From assembly GCA_963764235.1 (NCBI GenBank), contig CAVXRO010000005.1, positions 201,792 to 265,791 of the forward strand: a stretch of DNA of 64,000 nucleotides. The letters run 5' to 3'. The translations under genes and the position numbers were made by a program. This document shows positions 52,744 to 62,900 of this stretch, in pieces; position 1 is the stretch's first letter; each line of letters starts with the position of its first letter. Source of the DNA: DATFVA01 sp963764235. GTDB lineage: Bacteria; Bacteroidota; Ignavibacteria; Ignavibacteriales; Ignavibacteriaceae. Below the pieces are notes generated by a model, which saw only the letters and a program-made list of their open reading frames with translations, had not been told where the DNA came from and made no database searches.

Positions 52744-55638
52744 CTAAAATCTCAGGTCAACTCCGAATCTGAAATACCTGGGTGTATTACCTATTAAATA
52801 GCTTTCAATATTTGTAGTGTATGGGTCAAATTGCCTCTCAGTCATCAAGTCTGCATTATCTTCCACATAAATGGTCCTATATGGATTGTTGGGATCTTCA
52901 GAGAACGTCCTATCGTAATTATATGTTTTTTGATTCAGGACATTATACCCCTCAACGTAAAAGTTCAGATCTGTGCTGCCCACTGATATTTTTTTACTAA
53001 ATCTGATTTTCAAATCTCTTTCATCAGGCGTTCTTAAATTAAACCGCAATCCCTGTCCGGAAACATCGTATGTAAATGGTCTTCCGGTTTGAAAGCGGAA
53101 AGTTGCACTCAGGATAATATTATCGAGTATATCACTACCAAATAATGAAAAATCATTATTACTACCTGTTTGAAGTGACATATTAACAAGCACTTTATGA
53201 GTTCGATCGAAGTCCAGATAAATGTCTTCCGGGGCAGGCAGTATATCACTGGACGGCTCACTCTCATAAAGTACTGTTCTGGCTGTTGAACCGAGGACTG
53301 CGGCGCTTTTCCCTGTAGCTGACTGCCAATTATATCTGACAAATCCCCTAATCAGCCCATCATTTTTTTCCAGATTGATATGAAATCCTTTTACATCAGC
53401 ATATTCTTTATTGATAAAAGTCTCATACTGATTACCTGAATTATCAACATAGATAGCATACTGAAGTAAGTTGCTCACATCTTTTAAATATGCACTCAAA
53501 TCGAGATAAAAACCCAGAGGAAGAGATCTCACGATACCGACATCATAAGAGATTGTGCGTTCAGGTTTCAACTCCGGATTTCCCAAACGAACAAAATTTG
53601 GTTCGGGGGCTATTTTAAATCTATCCACATATATATATTGAAAAGCCGGTCTTTGTGTAAACACTCCATAGTTAAGATGCAAGACTGTTTTTTCATCAAC
53701 AGGAAAAGAAATCCCAATTCTGGGCTGCAAAACGCTGGTTAACTTCGTATCTGCTTTAGCTGCCAATTCTGAACTATATTGTACTGAGGCCGGGTCAAGC
53801 GGATCAAATTCAGGATTTCTATATGGAGAAAATTTATCTGAGTAATATGAAGTATTGAAATCATAAAAATCCCACCTTAATCCCAGGTTAGCAATCATTC
53901 CCTGAAACTCCATTTTGTCCTGCACATAAAACGCACCCTCAAACGGATAAACGTGGTATTGTTCTAACCTAAGAGAAGACAAGTTTGAAGCCCCTGAGCG
54001 TCTATCGACATCGATATCATAGTAAGATAACTGTAAGCCGGATTTTATCAGATTATTCTTATCAATCTGGCTGGTGACGCTTGTCTTCAGACTATAGGTA
54101 TTAGTTTTACTGGTTCCGTTTGAAGTAGAAAGGCTGCCGACAGTATGACCGGAGGGGTCCGTATAAAATCTCCAATTACTATTATCATTATAATCAGTTG
54201 ACAGTTCATCAGGACCCAGGAGATTCACCTGATCTTCATCAAAAGTGGTTAGGAGTCCCAGATCAAAATCTAAAAATGTTGATTGATCAAAAATATGATT
54301 CCACGCCAATCCATATTGATAAACATCATTTGTATTGATGACTACATTAAACACCTTTTCAAAATACCTGAAGAAATTATCATCAAATTCATTTGTGGTT
54401 TGGTTATTAAAATTGAAATTAAATTTGAATTTATTACTATTTGACTTGCGATAAATAATTTGACTGATTACCTGTTTTTGCATATCCGGTTCAGTGGACG
54501 GCAAGATTGGATTAACTGAACGTAATCTGGCCCCCATAAAAACAGATGCATTCTGAGCCAGCGGTCCACTGATAGATAAATCAGCCTTATAATCGGGTTT
54601 ATCGTATTCCAAACCAATATCTTTTACGGACTGCAGCCAAAGTGCTCTAACCAGTTCTGCTGTTCTTAATGAATCTTCTCTTGATAGTTTAGTAGGCGGA
54701 AAGGTTATAGGGACCGGAGGCAAATAATTTTCAGGGAAATTTATTCCGAAATGCGTCCATAATATTTTTCCGGAAGCGGGATCAACACCATCTATCCATT
54801 CTTCAGGATTATTCATCAACGCAAAGAAATAATTATTTCTGGCATTATAAACACTTCCGCCCCAGGTTTTATAATATGCATTTGTCGATGAAATGTCGGC
54901 TCTTGTCTGCCATTGGTTAGTCCCTTCCTTAGCCACCATATTTATAACTCCAGATTGCACATTACCATACTCAGCGCTAAAGCCGCTAGTGTAAACTTCA
55001 ACCTGCTGAAATGCCAGCGTCATTGGTTCAAAAGAAGTTGAATTCGTAAGAGGGTTAACTATTGATGATCCACCTATCAAATAAAGTGATTCGCCCGAGC
55101 GTCCTCCACGAAAGTGACCATCCGATACATCAGCCTGTAAAGCCACTATATCTCCAATATCATTAACTCCCGGCAAGGATTCTATTTTACCGACATCGTA
55201 TATATTTTTTGTTGCCGTTAAATCACTTTCAACGTTCCCTTTTTGATATCCAACGACCAGGACTTCCTCTGAAGTAACAACCTGCGGCGTCAGCTGAAAA
55301 TTAATAGTCGTTGTTTTATCCACGTAAATTTCAACCTGAGTCTGTATCTCAGACAGGTAACCAACATATGAAGCCTTAACGCTGTATAAACCCGGCTGGA
55401 TATTCAACAAATAAAAGTCGCCGACATAATCAGTTGCAGCGCCCATACTATAGTCTAACTTAACTTCCTTACCTTCAACCCACTTTGACAGAATAAGAAT
55501 ATTTGCACCAATAAGCGGTTCACCTGTTTTTTTATCCGTCACTTTACCGGCAAGTTTACCAGTATCGCCGGCAAATATTTCATTAGCGAAGCAGGCAATA
55601 AGGATTAATAATACAGTTAAAGTTTTCTTAAAGATCAT
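52744..55638 (-). CDS. TonB-dependent receptor for alginate oligomers
   Basis: 964 residues from the ATG at 55638, which opens the signal ('TLTVLLILIACFANEIFAG') and follows GGAG; an upstream ATG at 55761 would add 41 residues before the signal. Residues ~25-105 form a carboxypeptidase-regulatory-like domain ('KLAGKVTDKKTGEPLIGANI'). The plug follows ('VEVYTSGFSAEYGNVQSGVINMV'), then a 22-strand type barrel ('NPELKPERTISYDVGI') ending 'YFRFGVDLRF'. It heads the alginate operon and is expected to import oligoalginates with TonB energy. It resembles SusC in the N-terminal domain but has no SusD partner. Confidence 0.92.
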   Translation of the reverse strand: MIFKKTLTVLLILIACFANEIFAGDTGKLAGKVTDKKTGEPLIGANILILSKWVEGKEVKLDYSMGAATDYVGDFYLLNIQPGLYSVKASYVGYLSEIQTQVEIYVDKTTTINFQLTPQVVTSEEVLVVGYQKGNVESDLTATKNIYDVGKIESLPGVNDIGDIVALQADVSDGHFRGGRSGESLYLIGGSSIVNPLTNSTSFEPMTLAFQQVEVYTSGFSAEYGNVQSGVINMVAKEGTNQWQTRADISSTNAYYKTWGGSVYNARNNYFFALMNNPEEWIDGVDPASGKILWTHFGINFPENYLPPVPITFPPTKLSREDSLRTAELVRALWLQSVKDIGLEYDKPDYKADLSISGPLAQNASVFMGARLRSVNPILPSTEPDMQKQVISQIIYRKSNSNKFKFNFNFNNQTTNEFDDNFFRYFEKVFNVVINTNDVYQYGLAWNHIFDQSTFLDFDLGLLTTFDEDQVNLLGPDELSTDYNDNSNWRFYTDPSGHTVGSLSTSNGTSKTNTYSLKTSVTSQIDKNNLIKSGLQLSYYDIDVDRRSGASNLSSLRLEQYHVYPFEGAFYVQDKMEFQGMIANLGLRWDFYDFNTSYYSDKFSPYRNPEFDPLDPASVQYSSELAAKADTKLTSVLQPRIGISFPVDEKTVLHLNYGVFTQRPAFQYIYVDRFKIAPEPNFVRLGNPELKPERTISYDVGIVRSLPLGFYLDLSAYLKDVSNLLQYAIYVDNSGNQYETFINKEYADVKGFHINLEKNDGLIRGFVRYNWQSATGKSAAVLGSTARTVLYESEPSSDILPAPEDIYLDFDRTHKVLVNMSLQTGSNNDFSLFGSDILDNIILSATFRFQTGRPFTYDVSGQGLRFNLRTPDERDLKIRFSKKISVGSTDLNFYVEGYNVLNQKTYNYDRTFSEDPNNPYRTIYVEDNADLMTERQFDPYTTNIESYLIGNTPRYFRFGVDLRF

Positions 55639-55868
55639 AGTAGTTCTCCGGTTATAACCGATAGAAAAATTTGATTTCTTGTTTTGCTTTTTTGATATGG
55701 CTCTTGAGAGAGATAAAGGATGGACTGTGTTGGGAATAAGAATCGGTAAAAAATTATTCATACCTTTTCCTATTATTACTAATGTTTTTGTATGTCAGCT
55801 TCATTAAACCGACCCATTTTTTTCTCATTGGCTTGAGAATAAGGCTAATAATTAAAAGAGCATTTAAC

Positions 55869-55885
55869 TTGTATGACAACATACA
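55869..55885. promoter_or_regulatory. Candidate GntR/FadR-type operator of the alginate operon
   Basis: TTGTATGACAA (55869-55879) is a perfect half-site pair around a 3-base centre and fits the TNGTNNNACNA class used by FadR-subfamily regulators. It overlaps a second exact dyad, TGTATG-N4-CATACA (55870-55885). Both overlap the -10 element of the operon promoter, as expected for repression. I saw no further copy upstream of the other genes of the locus. Confidence 0.65.
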
Positions 55886-55906
55886 TATTATAGGTTAACT
55901 TGTCAA
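55878..55906 (-). promoter_or_regulatory. Promoter of the alginate operon
   Basis: On the minus strand TTGACA (55906-55901), a 17-base spacer and TATGTT (55883-55878) form a good -35/-10 pair; the same bases read TTG-N20-TATGTTGT, near the Bacteroidota consensus. Transcription would start near 55870, giving a leader of about 230 bases before the receptor ATG at 55638. Confidence 0.6.
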
Positions 55907-56149
55907 GTACCCCTTCAGAATAAGTAAAAACGTCATTTTTCATCCAAAACAAGCAAAAATGCCAAACGCAAGATACAAGCCCACCCTGTTTTTTAATGGA
56001 CCTGGAGCGAATTGTGCGGTTTGTCTCTTGCGGTGAAGCGGCATTCGGCCCCTGTTTATAATCGCAGTATATTCACGCCCTGGAGTCCCTGACACACACA
56101 TCCGGGTCACCTTTTTATAGTTTCACAGCGTTTATCAGATAAACCTGAT

Positions 56150-56337
56150 TCCACTGCTTCAGGTCCTGTTGTAGTTCCCTTCACATCTTCCGGTGAACTA
56201 AGCGGTACAGCCAGCGGAGTAGATAAAGAAATAATTCAGGATATTCTGAAAGACCCTTCTGGTTATTACGTTCAGGTTCACAGTACTGATTTCCCGGCCG
56301 GATCAATCAGAGGTCAGTTGAGTAAGTTAGTTATATT
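56150..56337 (+). pseudogene. CHRD-domain protein remnant
   Basis: An open frame from 56093 to 56377 without a start codon encodes 'SGPVVVPFTSSGELSGTA', then 'PSGYYVQVHSTDFPAGSIRGQLS'. This is the second half of a CHRD (chordin) domain, including its conserved Y-V-x-V-H and G-x-I-R-G-Q-L motifs. The first half of the domain and any signal peptide are missing, and the frame runs on past the normal end. It is a decayed gene in the 960-bp gap between the alginate operon and the phosphoesterase gene; the rest of the gap shows only the promoter region described. Confidence 0.75.
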
Positions 56338-56601
56338 TATTTTGGGCACTGCGTCTGTCGGCGCTTACTGCCGGTAGACCGGTGCGAATTATAAACTTTC
56401 GGCAAGCTTCCGACTAACCAAGTTCAGCAGGATGTTTGTTTAATCAGAATTCAACTCTTATTTAAGTCCGCCCTAAATGCTCCATTCTTTTTCATACGGA
56501 GTTAAGATTTGCTGCCCACTAACGATTTCCCGCGGACCGGAAAACACCCTACCCCGGGCGGGAATAATTTATTATTTTGCGTGTTAATTCCGAGGAGTTA
56601 A

Positions 56602-59031
56602 ATGATGGAAACCCGAAAGCAAAACCTAATCACGGTCATTTTGTTGATGTTCTTTATTCTCGCATCAGGATGCTCAGGGGAAAATGATATGACCCTTAAA
56701 CCCGGCAGCTACGATAACTACACTCTCCTGCCCAATGGCTGGAAGCTTACGCCCGCGGGAGATCAGATCCCAATCGATGAACTCCCCCTCAATATGGTTG
56801 TAACGAAAGACGAAAACTACGCCATCCTGTCAAACAGCGGTTTTACAGATCACTCCTTATCTGTTATCGATATAAACGCCAAAAAGGAGATACAGCGGGT
56901 AATAGTTGATAAAACCTGGAGAGGACTGGCATTCAATAGTGACGAAACCAGGCTTTTCGTTTCAGGCGGCAGCAATAATCTTGTATACATTTATGATTTT
57001 AACGAAGGTTCCCTTTCATTAAAAGATTCTGTTGTCATCGGTCAGCCGTATCCTAAAGAAAAGATCTCAATTTCCGGATTAGATTATATGCCTTCAAAAA
57101 ATATCCTGCTTGTAGGAGCACAAAACAGCGATTCACTTTTTGTATGCGATCTTACCTTAAAAAAAATTACCAGGATAATCAATCTTAATTCACGCTGCTA
57201 CGATGTTAAAATAAACCACCGGAATACCGCTGCATACGCATCACTCTGGGGAGATTCATGCATTGCAGAAATTGATTTGAACAGCTTTGAGGTCGTAAAT
57301 AAAATAAGAACAGGCGATCATCCCACCGAGATATTAATTACAAAGAACGACAAAAAACTGTTTACTCCGAACGCCAACGATAATTCAGTTTCGATAATCG
57401 ACCTGGTAAAAAAAGAAGAAACCGAAAAACTCATCTCCTCCCTTGATCCCGAAGCCCCTTTGGGAAGCACTCCGAATTCCGTCAGTTTAAACAATGATGA
57501 AACGATTTTATTCATTGCGAACGCCGACAATAATTATCTCGCTGTTTTTGATGTAAGCGAAACAGGCCATTCAAAAAGTACAGGCTTTATTCCCACAGGC
57601 TGGTACCCTACAGTAGTGCGGAGTTTAAGCAGCGGCAGACTGCTTGCCGCCAACGGTAAAGGACTCAGTTCCGCAGCCAACCCGATGTTTAAGAACGGCA
57701 AAAATCAATACATAGGTTCTCTTTTCAAAGGAACATTGTCGGTTATTGACTATCCCGATAAACAAATGATTGCAGAATATTCAAAACAGGTTTATCAGAA
57801 CACGCCCTACTATTCCAAAGATAAAAATCCGGCTGGAGAGCAGGATATAATTCCCTCCGAATACAACGGTGAGAGAAGCGGAAAGATCAGGCACGTATTT
57901 TATGTCATCAAGGAAAACAGGACCTTCGACCAGGTTTACGGAGATCTGCCCGAGGGGAACTGCGATTCAAGTCTTTGTCTTTTCGGAAAGGACGTCACTC
58001 CCAATCAGCATCAACTGGCACAGGAATTTGCAATCTTCGATAACTTTTACGTGAACGCCGAAGTAAGCGCAGACGGACACAACTGGTTGGATGCTGCCTA
58101 TGCGAGTGACTTTGTGGAAAAAAATTGGCCGACGCTATACGGCGGAAGAGGCGGAGATTATGATTATGAAGCAAACGCAAAGATAAGTCGCCCCGGTTCC
58201 GGCTACATCTGGAATGCGGTAGTCGAAAAAGGATTGAACTTAAGAGTTTACGGCGAGTGGGTAGCAAAACCCGATTCGAATAAAGAATACTATATTGCCA
58301 AAGACGAACGGATAAGCGATTATGTTTGTCACGAGTACCCAGGGTGGGATCTTTCAATTAGCGATCTCACAAGATACAAAGTGTGGGAAAACGACTTTGC
58401 CAAATTTGAAAAAGACGGGAATCTTCCCGACCTGAATATAATTTACTTACCGAACGACCACACGATGGGAACGCAGAAAGGTTCATTATCGCCTAAAGCC
58501 TGTGTGGCGCAGAACGATTACGCACTGGGATTGCTGGTAGACAAAATATCACACAGCAGGTACTGGAAAGAAAGCATAATATTTGTACTTGAAGACGACG
58601 CCCAGGACGGTCCCGATCACGTAGACGCACACAGATCGGGAGTACTGGCGATCAGTCCCTGGATAACTAGGAACTCTATCGACCACACTATGTACTCGAC
58701 CTCATCCGTATTAAAAACGATAGAACTGATCCTCGGATTAAAGCCTATGACCCAGTTCGATCTCTCGGCAAGTCCGATGCTGGCGGCAGTAGCAGGCATT
58801 CCTGATACCGCGGCATACAACCACACAGAGCCGTTATACGATATAAACGAGAAAAACCCGGGGGACGCATACGGATCAGCGCGAAGTAGCGAGTTCGACT
58901 TCACACGGCCGGATGCAATTCCCGACCTTGAAATGAGCGAAATCATCTGGAAGTCGATTAAAGGAGAAAACTCCGAATACCCCCGACCCATAAGGAACGC
59001 ATTTGTAAAGATCAACGATGAAGAAGATTAA
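56602..59031 (+). CDS. YVTN beta-propeller / phosphoesterase lipoprotein
   Basis: 809 residues; ATG at 56602 follows CGAGGAG (ATG at 56605 is equally placed). The signal 'VILLMFFILASGC' ends in a lipobox Cys. Residues ~40-400 are a YncE-like propeller ('LSVIDINAKKEIQRVIV', 'VSIIDLVKKEETEKL', 'IPTGWYPTVVRS'). Residues ~430-760 are a phosphoesterase domain of the acid phosphatase/phospholipase C superfamily with 'VIKENRTFDQVYGD', 'NDHTMG' and 'EDDAQDGPDHVDAHRS'. This two-domain layout is known in many environmental bacteria; it probably releases phosphate from extracytoplasmic esters. Single gene; link to the alginate locus not evident. Confidence 0.9.
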   Translation: MMETRKQNLITVILLMFFILASGCSGENDMTLKPGSYDNYTLLPNGWKLTPAGDQIPIDELPLNMVVTKDENYAILSNSGFTDHSLSVIDINAKKEIQRVIVDKTWRGLAFNSDETRLFVSGGSNNLVYIYDFNEGSLSLKDSVVIGQPYPKEKISISGLDYMPSKNILLVGAQNSDSLFVCDLTLKKITRIINLNSRCYDVKINHRNTAAYASLWGDSCIAEIDLNSFEVVNKIRTGDHPTEILITKNDKKLFTPNANDNSVSIIDLVKKEETEKLISSLDPEAPLGSTPNSVSLNNDETILFIANADNNYLAVFDVSETGHSKSTGFIPTGWYPTVVRSLSSGRLLAANGKGLSSAANPMFKNGKNQYIGSLFKGTLSVIDYPDKQMIAEYSKQVYQNTPYYSKDKNPAGEQDIIPSEYNGERSGKIRHVFYVIKENRTFDQVYGDLPEGNCDSSLCLFGKDVTPNQHQLAQEFAIFDNFYVNAEVSADGHNWLDAAYASDFVEKNWPTLYGGRGGDYDYEANAKISRPGSGYIWNAVVEKGLNLRVYGEWVAKPDSNKEYYIAKDERISDYVCHEYPGWDLSISDLTRYKVWENDFAKFEKDGNLPDLNIIYLPNDHTMGTQKGSLSPKACVAQNDYALGLLVDKISHSRYWKESIIFVLEDDAQDGPDHVDAHRSGVLAISPWITRNSIDHTMYSTSSVLKTIELILGLKPMTQFDLSASPMLAAVAGIPDTAAYNHTEPLYDINEKNPGDAYGSARSSEFDFTRPDAIPDLEMSEIIWKSIKGENSEYPRPIRNAFVKINDEED

Positions 59032-59052
59032 AAAGGCAGCCGATTTTTGTAT

Positions 59053-59083
59053 TTTGCCGAATATGAAACAATCCTTATATTTG
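59053..59083 (+). promoter_or_regulatory. Bacteroidota-type promoter for the tRNA-Ser array
   Basis: TTTG (59053-59056), a 19-base spacer and TATATTTG (59076-59083) match TTTG-N19-TAnnTTTG exactly. The first tRNA-like unit begins 27 bases downstream, so the truncated units would be transcribed ahead of the functional tRNA. Confidence 0.8.
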
Positions 59084-59109
59084 TAGCCCCAAACGATGAA
59101 ATTTCAACC

Positions 59110-59501
59110 GGAGAGATGGCAGAGTGGTTGAATGTTGAGCGCAGCGAAATCCCGTCTTCAGCGGGACGGCGGTCTTGAAGCTCACACACAAATGTTCTTA
59201 CATATACGGAGAGATGGCAGAGTGGTTGAATGTTGAGCGCAGCGAAATCCCGTCTTCAGCGGGACGGCGGTCTTGAAGCTCACACACAAATGTTCTTACA
59301 TATACGGAGAGATGGCAGAGCGGTTGAATGTTGAGCGCAGCGAAATCCCGTCTTCAGCGGGACGGCGGTCTTGAAGCTCACACACAAATGTTCTTACATA
59401 TACGGAGAGATGGCAGAGTGGTTGAATGTTGAGCGCAGCGAAATCCCGTCTTCAGCGGGACGGCGGTCTTGAAGCTCACACACAAATGTTCTTACATATA
59501 C
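59110..59501 (+). repeat. Four tandem 98-bp copies of a truncated, interrupted tRNA-Ser 5' half
   Basis: Units start at 59110, 59208, 59306 and 59404. Each repeats the first 25 bases of the tRNA-Ser at 59502. A 32-base insert containing TCCCG...CGGGA follows, splitting the D stem, then 13 more tRNA bases (CGGCGGTCTTGAA) up to the anticodon loop, and finally a 28-base spacer. The T arm, variable arm and 3' acceptor strand are absent. Copies are identical except T to C at 59321 in unit 3. The spacer of unit 4 is the immediate leader of the intact tRNA. This explains the 470-bp gap after the phosphoesterase gene. Confidence 0.95.
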
Positions 59502-59588
59502 GGAGAGATGGCAGAGTGGTTGAATGCGGCGGTCTTGAAAACCGTTAAGGATGCAAGTCCTTCCGGGGTTCGAATCCCTGTCTCTCCG
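59502..59588 (+). tRNA. tRNA-Ser (anticodon TGA)
   Basis: 87 bases. Acceptor GGAGAGA pairs with TCTCTCC at the end, with discriminator G. The D stem is GCA/TGC and the anticodon stem GCGGT/ACCGT has loop CTTGAAA (anticodon TGA). A long variable arm typical of tRNA-Ser is present, and the T arm contains GGTTCGAATCC. CCA is not encoded. It reads UCA and UCG-type serine codons. Confidence 0.96.
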
Positions 59589-59598
59589 CGACACACTT

Positions 59599-59637
59599 AA
59601 TATCCAGGTTTGATTGAGTCTGGATATTTTATTTATT
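59599..59637 (+). terminator. Rho-independent terminator of the tRNA-Ser unit
   Basis: A 9-bp stem (AATATCCAG / CTGGATATT) with a 12-base loop is followed by a T-rich stretch. It begins 10 bases after the tRNA. Confidence 0.8.
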
Positions 59638-59915
59638 ATGAAATTGATAAGGGAGAAATTGAGAGATATTGTTTTACACTCAATGCATTAGCATCTGATT
59701 TTTTGCTGCGCTTTATGGAAAAGGCACTTCAATGATATGAAAAAATGTCATTTTATTTTCTATGATATAACTTCCCAGTCTACGGCGGTATTTCTCTTGT
59801 AATTAAAATTTTTTAATCGGTTATGTTGCTTGTTATTCATAAATATACTTAAATTCAAATGTTGTTATTCCTCTTCAGCTAATTACCGTTTGTTTAATCA
59901 TTTATCAGGGGATAT

Positions 59916-62900
59916 ATGAGACAGCGGGAAAATACGTTCATTGAGGGTGATCTTTTTACTCACTCAAATACAGCATCCTCATACAACATCATCCGTAACT
60001 TCATTACCGGAGTGATCTTCTTTTTCTTATCACAAAATATTTTTCCGCAGTTTACCACACCAGTCTTTGAGTATCTATCGAGTGAAGACGGGCTGCCGGA
60101 AAACAGTGTAACATGTATTCTTCAGGATCATCTCGGTTACTTGTGGCTGGGAACCCAAAACGGCCTGGTAAAATATGATGGTTATTCTATGCAGGTTTAC
60201 GTCCCTGAAAAGAATGACGGTACCAGTATCAGTGATGGATATATTTTAACAATTTTTGAGGATAAAAATAATACGCTATGGATAGGTACAACGAATGGTT
60301 TAAATAAGTTTAATAGAAAATATGAGACTTTTAACTGTTACAAAAATAATCCAAAAGATCAAAAAAGTATTAACAGCAGCAGTATCAAGTGCCTTTATGA
60401 AGATTCGGCCGGCAAATTCTGGGTAGGTACCCAGGAAGGATTAAATTTATTTGATCGGGAAAATCAAGGTTTCACTAAATATTTTTTCAGAGATTCCGAT
60501 ACAATTTTATACAGCTCATCAATTTTAACCAGCCACAATCTGGGTGTAAATGCTATAATTGAAGAACCCGGTACAGGAAATCTTTTACTCGGGACGGATG
60601 CTGCGGGATTATGGACATTTAACTCTTCAGGAAAGACCTTATCTAAATATATCTTTCATAAACCGGATAGAACAGAAGAAAAAACGGGTCGGATTCAATC
60701 ATTTTTTAAGTCGAGAGATGGGAAAATATGGATGGCTTCATGGCATACATTAACATGTCTCGATTTACAGAACAAAGAATTCAAATGTTATATGGATTTC
60801 CCTATATCAATTAAGGAATTACATTTTGGTTCAATTACCGCAATGGGTGCGGTAATTGAAGATCGTACAGGTTTGATCTGGAGCGGCTTCAATTCACTTG
60901 ATAAAGGAATATTTTGTTTAAATCCGGGGACAGGGGACTACAACCAATATAAATTATTTCCTGAGAAGCCGGAGAAGAGCAATTACAACAATGTATATTC
61001 ATTATATGAGGACAATTCAGGGATAATCTGGATAGGCACATGGTTATCAGGGCTTGAGAAATGGGATAAACGAAAATTCAAATTCAATTTGTTAATGAGT
61101 GAAACTCAGAATCACAAAAAAGTTCCTTCTACGTGGCTGCATACTCTGTTATATGACCACAACGGATATTTATGGTTTTTTACTGAAGATGCTTTGAATA
61201 AATACGACTTAAGCACCGGAAAATATTATAATTACTTTAAAGGTAACGAATTCATTCCGTCAAATGCCTATCAAATTATCCTGACTAAAAGAGGAGACAT
61301 GTGGATTGCAGGACTTTTGAATGGACTTATCAAATTCAATCCTGCAAATGGATCTTATAAGGTCTGTTTGAATAATACAAATGATTCTTTAAATCTATCA
61401 GGCAAAAAAGTTATAACTCTTTTTGAGGATCATCTTGGGTTTATATGGATCGGGACACAAATTTCCGGTCTTTACCGGTATGATCCGGAAAGAAATGAAC
61501 TATCTCTGATGAGCAAAAATCGCGTTAATTTAATATTTGAAGATAGTTTTGGTACTCTCTGGATAGGAACAAATCTAAATGGACTCAAGAAGTTTAATCG
61601 ATCCTCTGAAAAGTTTACTTATTGCGGCTTAAACACAATAATGGGCATTTTTGAAGATAGAAATAAAAATTTCTGGGTGGGTGACTATTTTTCAGGGCTG
61701 AATCTTTTTGATCGTGATGATAATCAGGTTATAGCAAGTTATGGTCAAAAAGATGGCCTGGCACATAACGCAATCCAGGGAATAATGGAGGATGAACATA
61801 ATAATCTCTGGATAAGTACTGAGCTGGGACTCTCAAAATTTTCAATTGAAAACAGGAACTTTAAAAATTATACAAGAGAAGACGGGCTTCCGGATAATCG
61901 TTTCAAATTCAACGGCTGCTGTAAGGATGCAGATGAAAACATGTACTTTATTACTGAGGGAGGACTTATTTATTTTAATCCTGACAGCATCAGGGACGAT
62001 CCTATTCCTCCTAAAGTTGTTATAAGAAATATCTCCCTTTTCAACAGAAGTGGTGAAAATTTAAACTATGAAGGATTTATCTCAGACCTTAAAGAAATTA
62101 CTGTTCCGTATAATAGAAATGACCTCAGATTCGATTATGTCGGATTGCATTTCAGTGTGTCCGAAAAAAATCAATACAAATATATATTAGAAAATTTTGA
62201 CAGGGATTGGGTAAATGCAGGCACACAGAGAAATGCAACCTACACTAATCTTGATCCGGGTAAGTATATTTTCAGAGTAAAAGCCGCAAATAAAGATGGT
62301 ACCTGGAGTAAAACTGCAGCTTCAATTACATTAATCATTACTCCTCCCTGGTGGAAAACTATTTACGCATACATTCTTTATACTCTAATTATTATTAGTA
62401 TAATTTATCTGACCCTGAAGCTGCAGCTTAGGAGAACAAGAAAAAAGCACGAATACGAGATGAGCAGGTTTGAGGCAGAAAAGCTGCACGAAGTTGACGA
62501 ATTAAAAACAAGGTTCTTCACAAACATTTCTCACGAATTCAGAACTCCTCTCACTCTTATACTTGGCCCTGTGCAACAGATGATTGAAAAAGTGAATAAC
62601 AGTAAAATGAAAGATGATTTAACAGTTGTTTACAGGAATGCAGACAAACTGCTCGGACTTGTCAACCAGCTGCTTGATATAGCTAAAATTGAATCAGGGA
62701 GTATGAAACTTGTGACTATTCCTCTGAATATTGTTCCCCTAGTAAAGTCGCTGGTAATGCAGTTTTCCTCCTATGTAGAAAGGAAAAGAATCGATTTAAA
62801 TTTAATCGCCGTAGAAGAAGAAATAATTGTGTATGCCGATCAGGAAAAAATTGAGAAAATTATAACTAACGTACTTTCTAATGCTTTTAAGTTTACTCCT

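Noticed and set aside
55639..55761. N-terminal extension of the TonB receptor from the ATG at 55761
   Set aside because: The signal peptide begins at the internal ATG at 55638, which has its own GGAG site; the extension would place 41 polar residues before it.
59110..59501. CRISPR-like array
   Set aside because: Units are contiguous 98-bp copies with no variable spacers; the sequence is clearly derived from the adjacent tRNA.
59502..59588. Phage or island attachment site at the tRNA-Ser
   Set aside because: The duplicated part is the 5' half of the tRNA, whereas integrases normally duplicate the 3' end, and no integrase gene is present in the window.
59394..59594. 66-residue minus-strand ORF with 'RDSNPGRTC'
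   Set aside because: It is the antisense of the tRNA-Ser and its truncated copies, a well-known false gene call.
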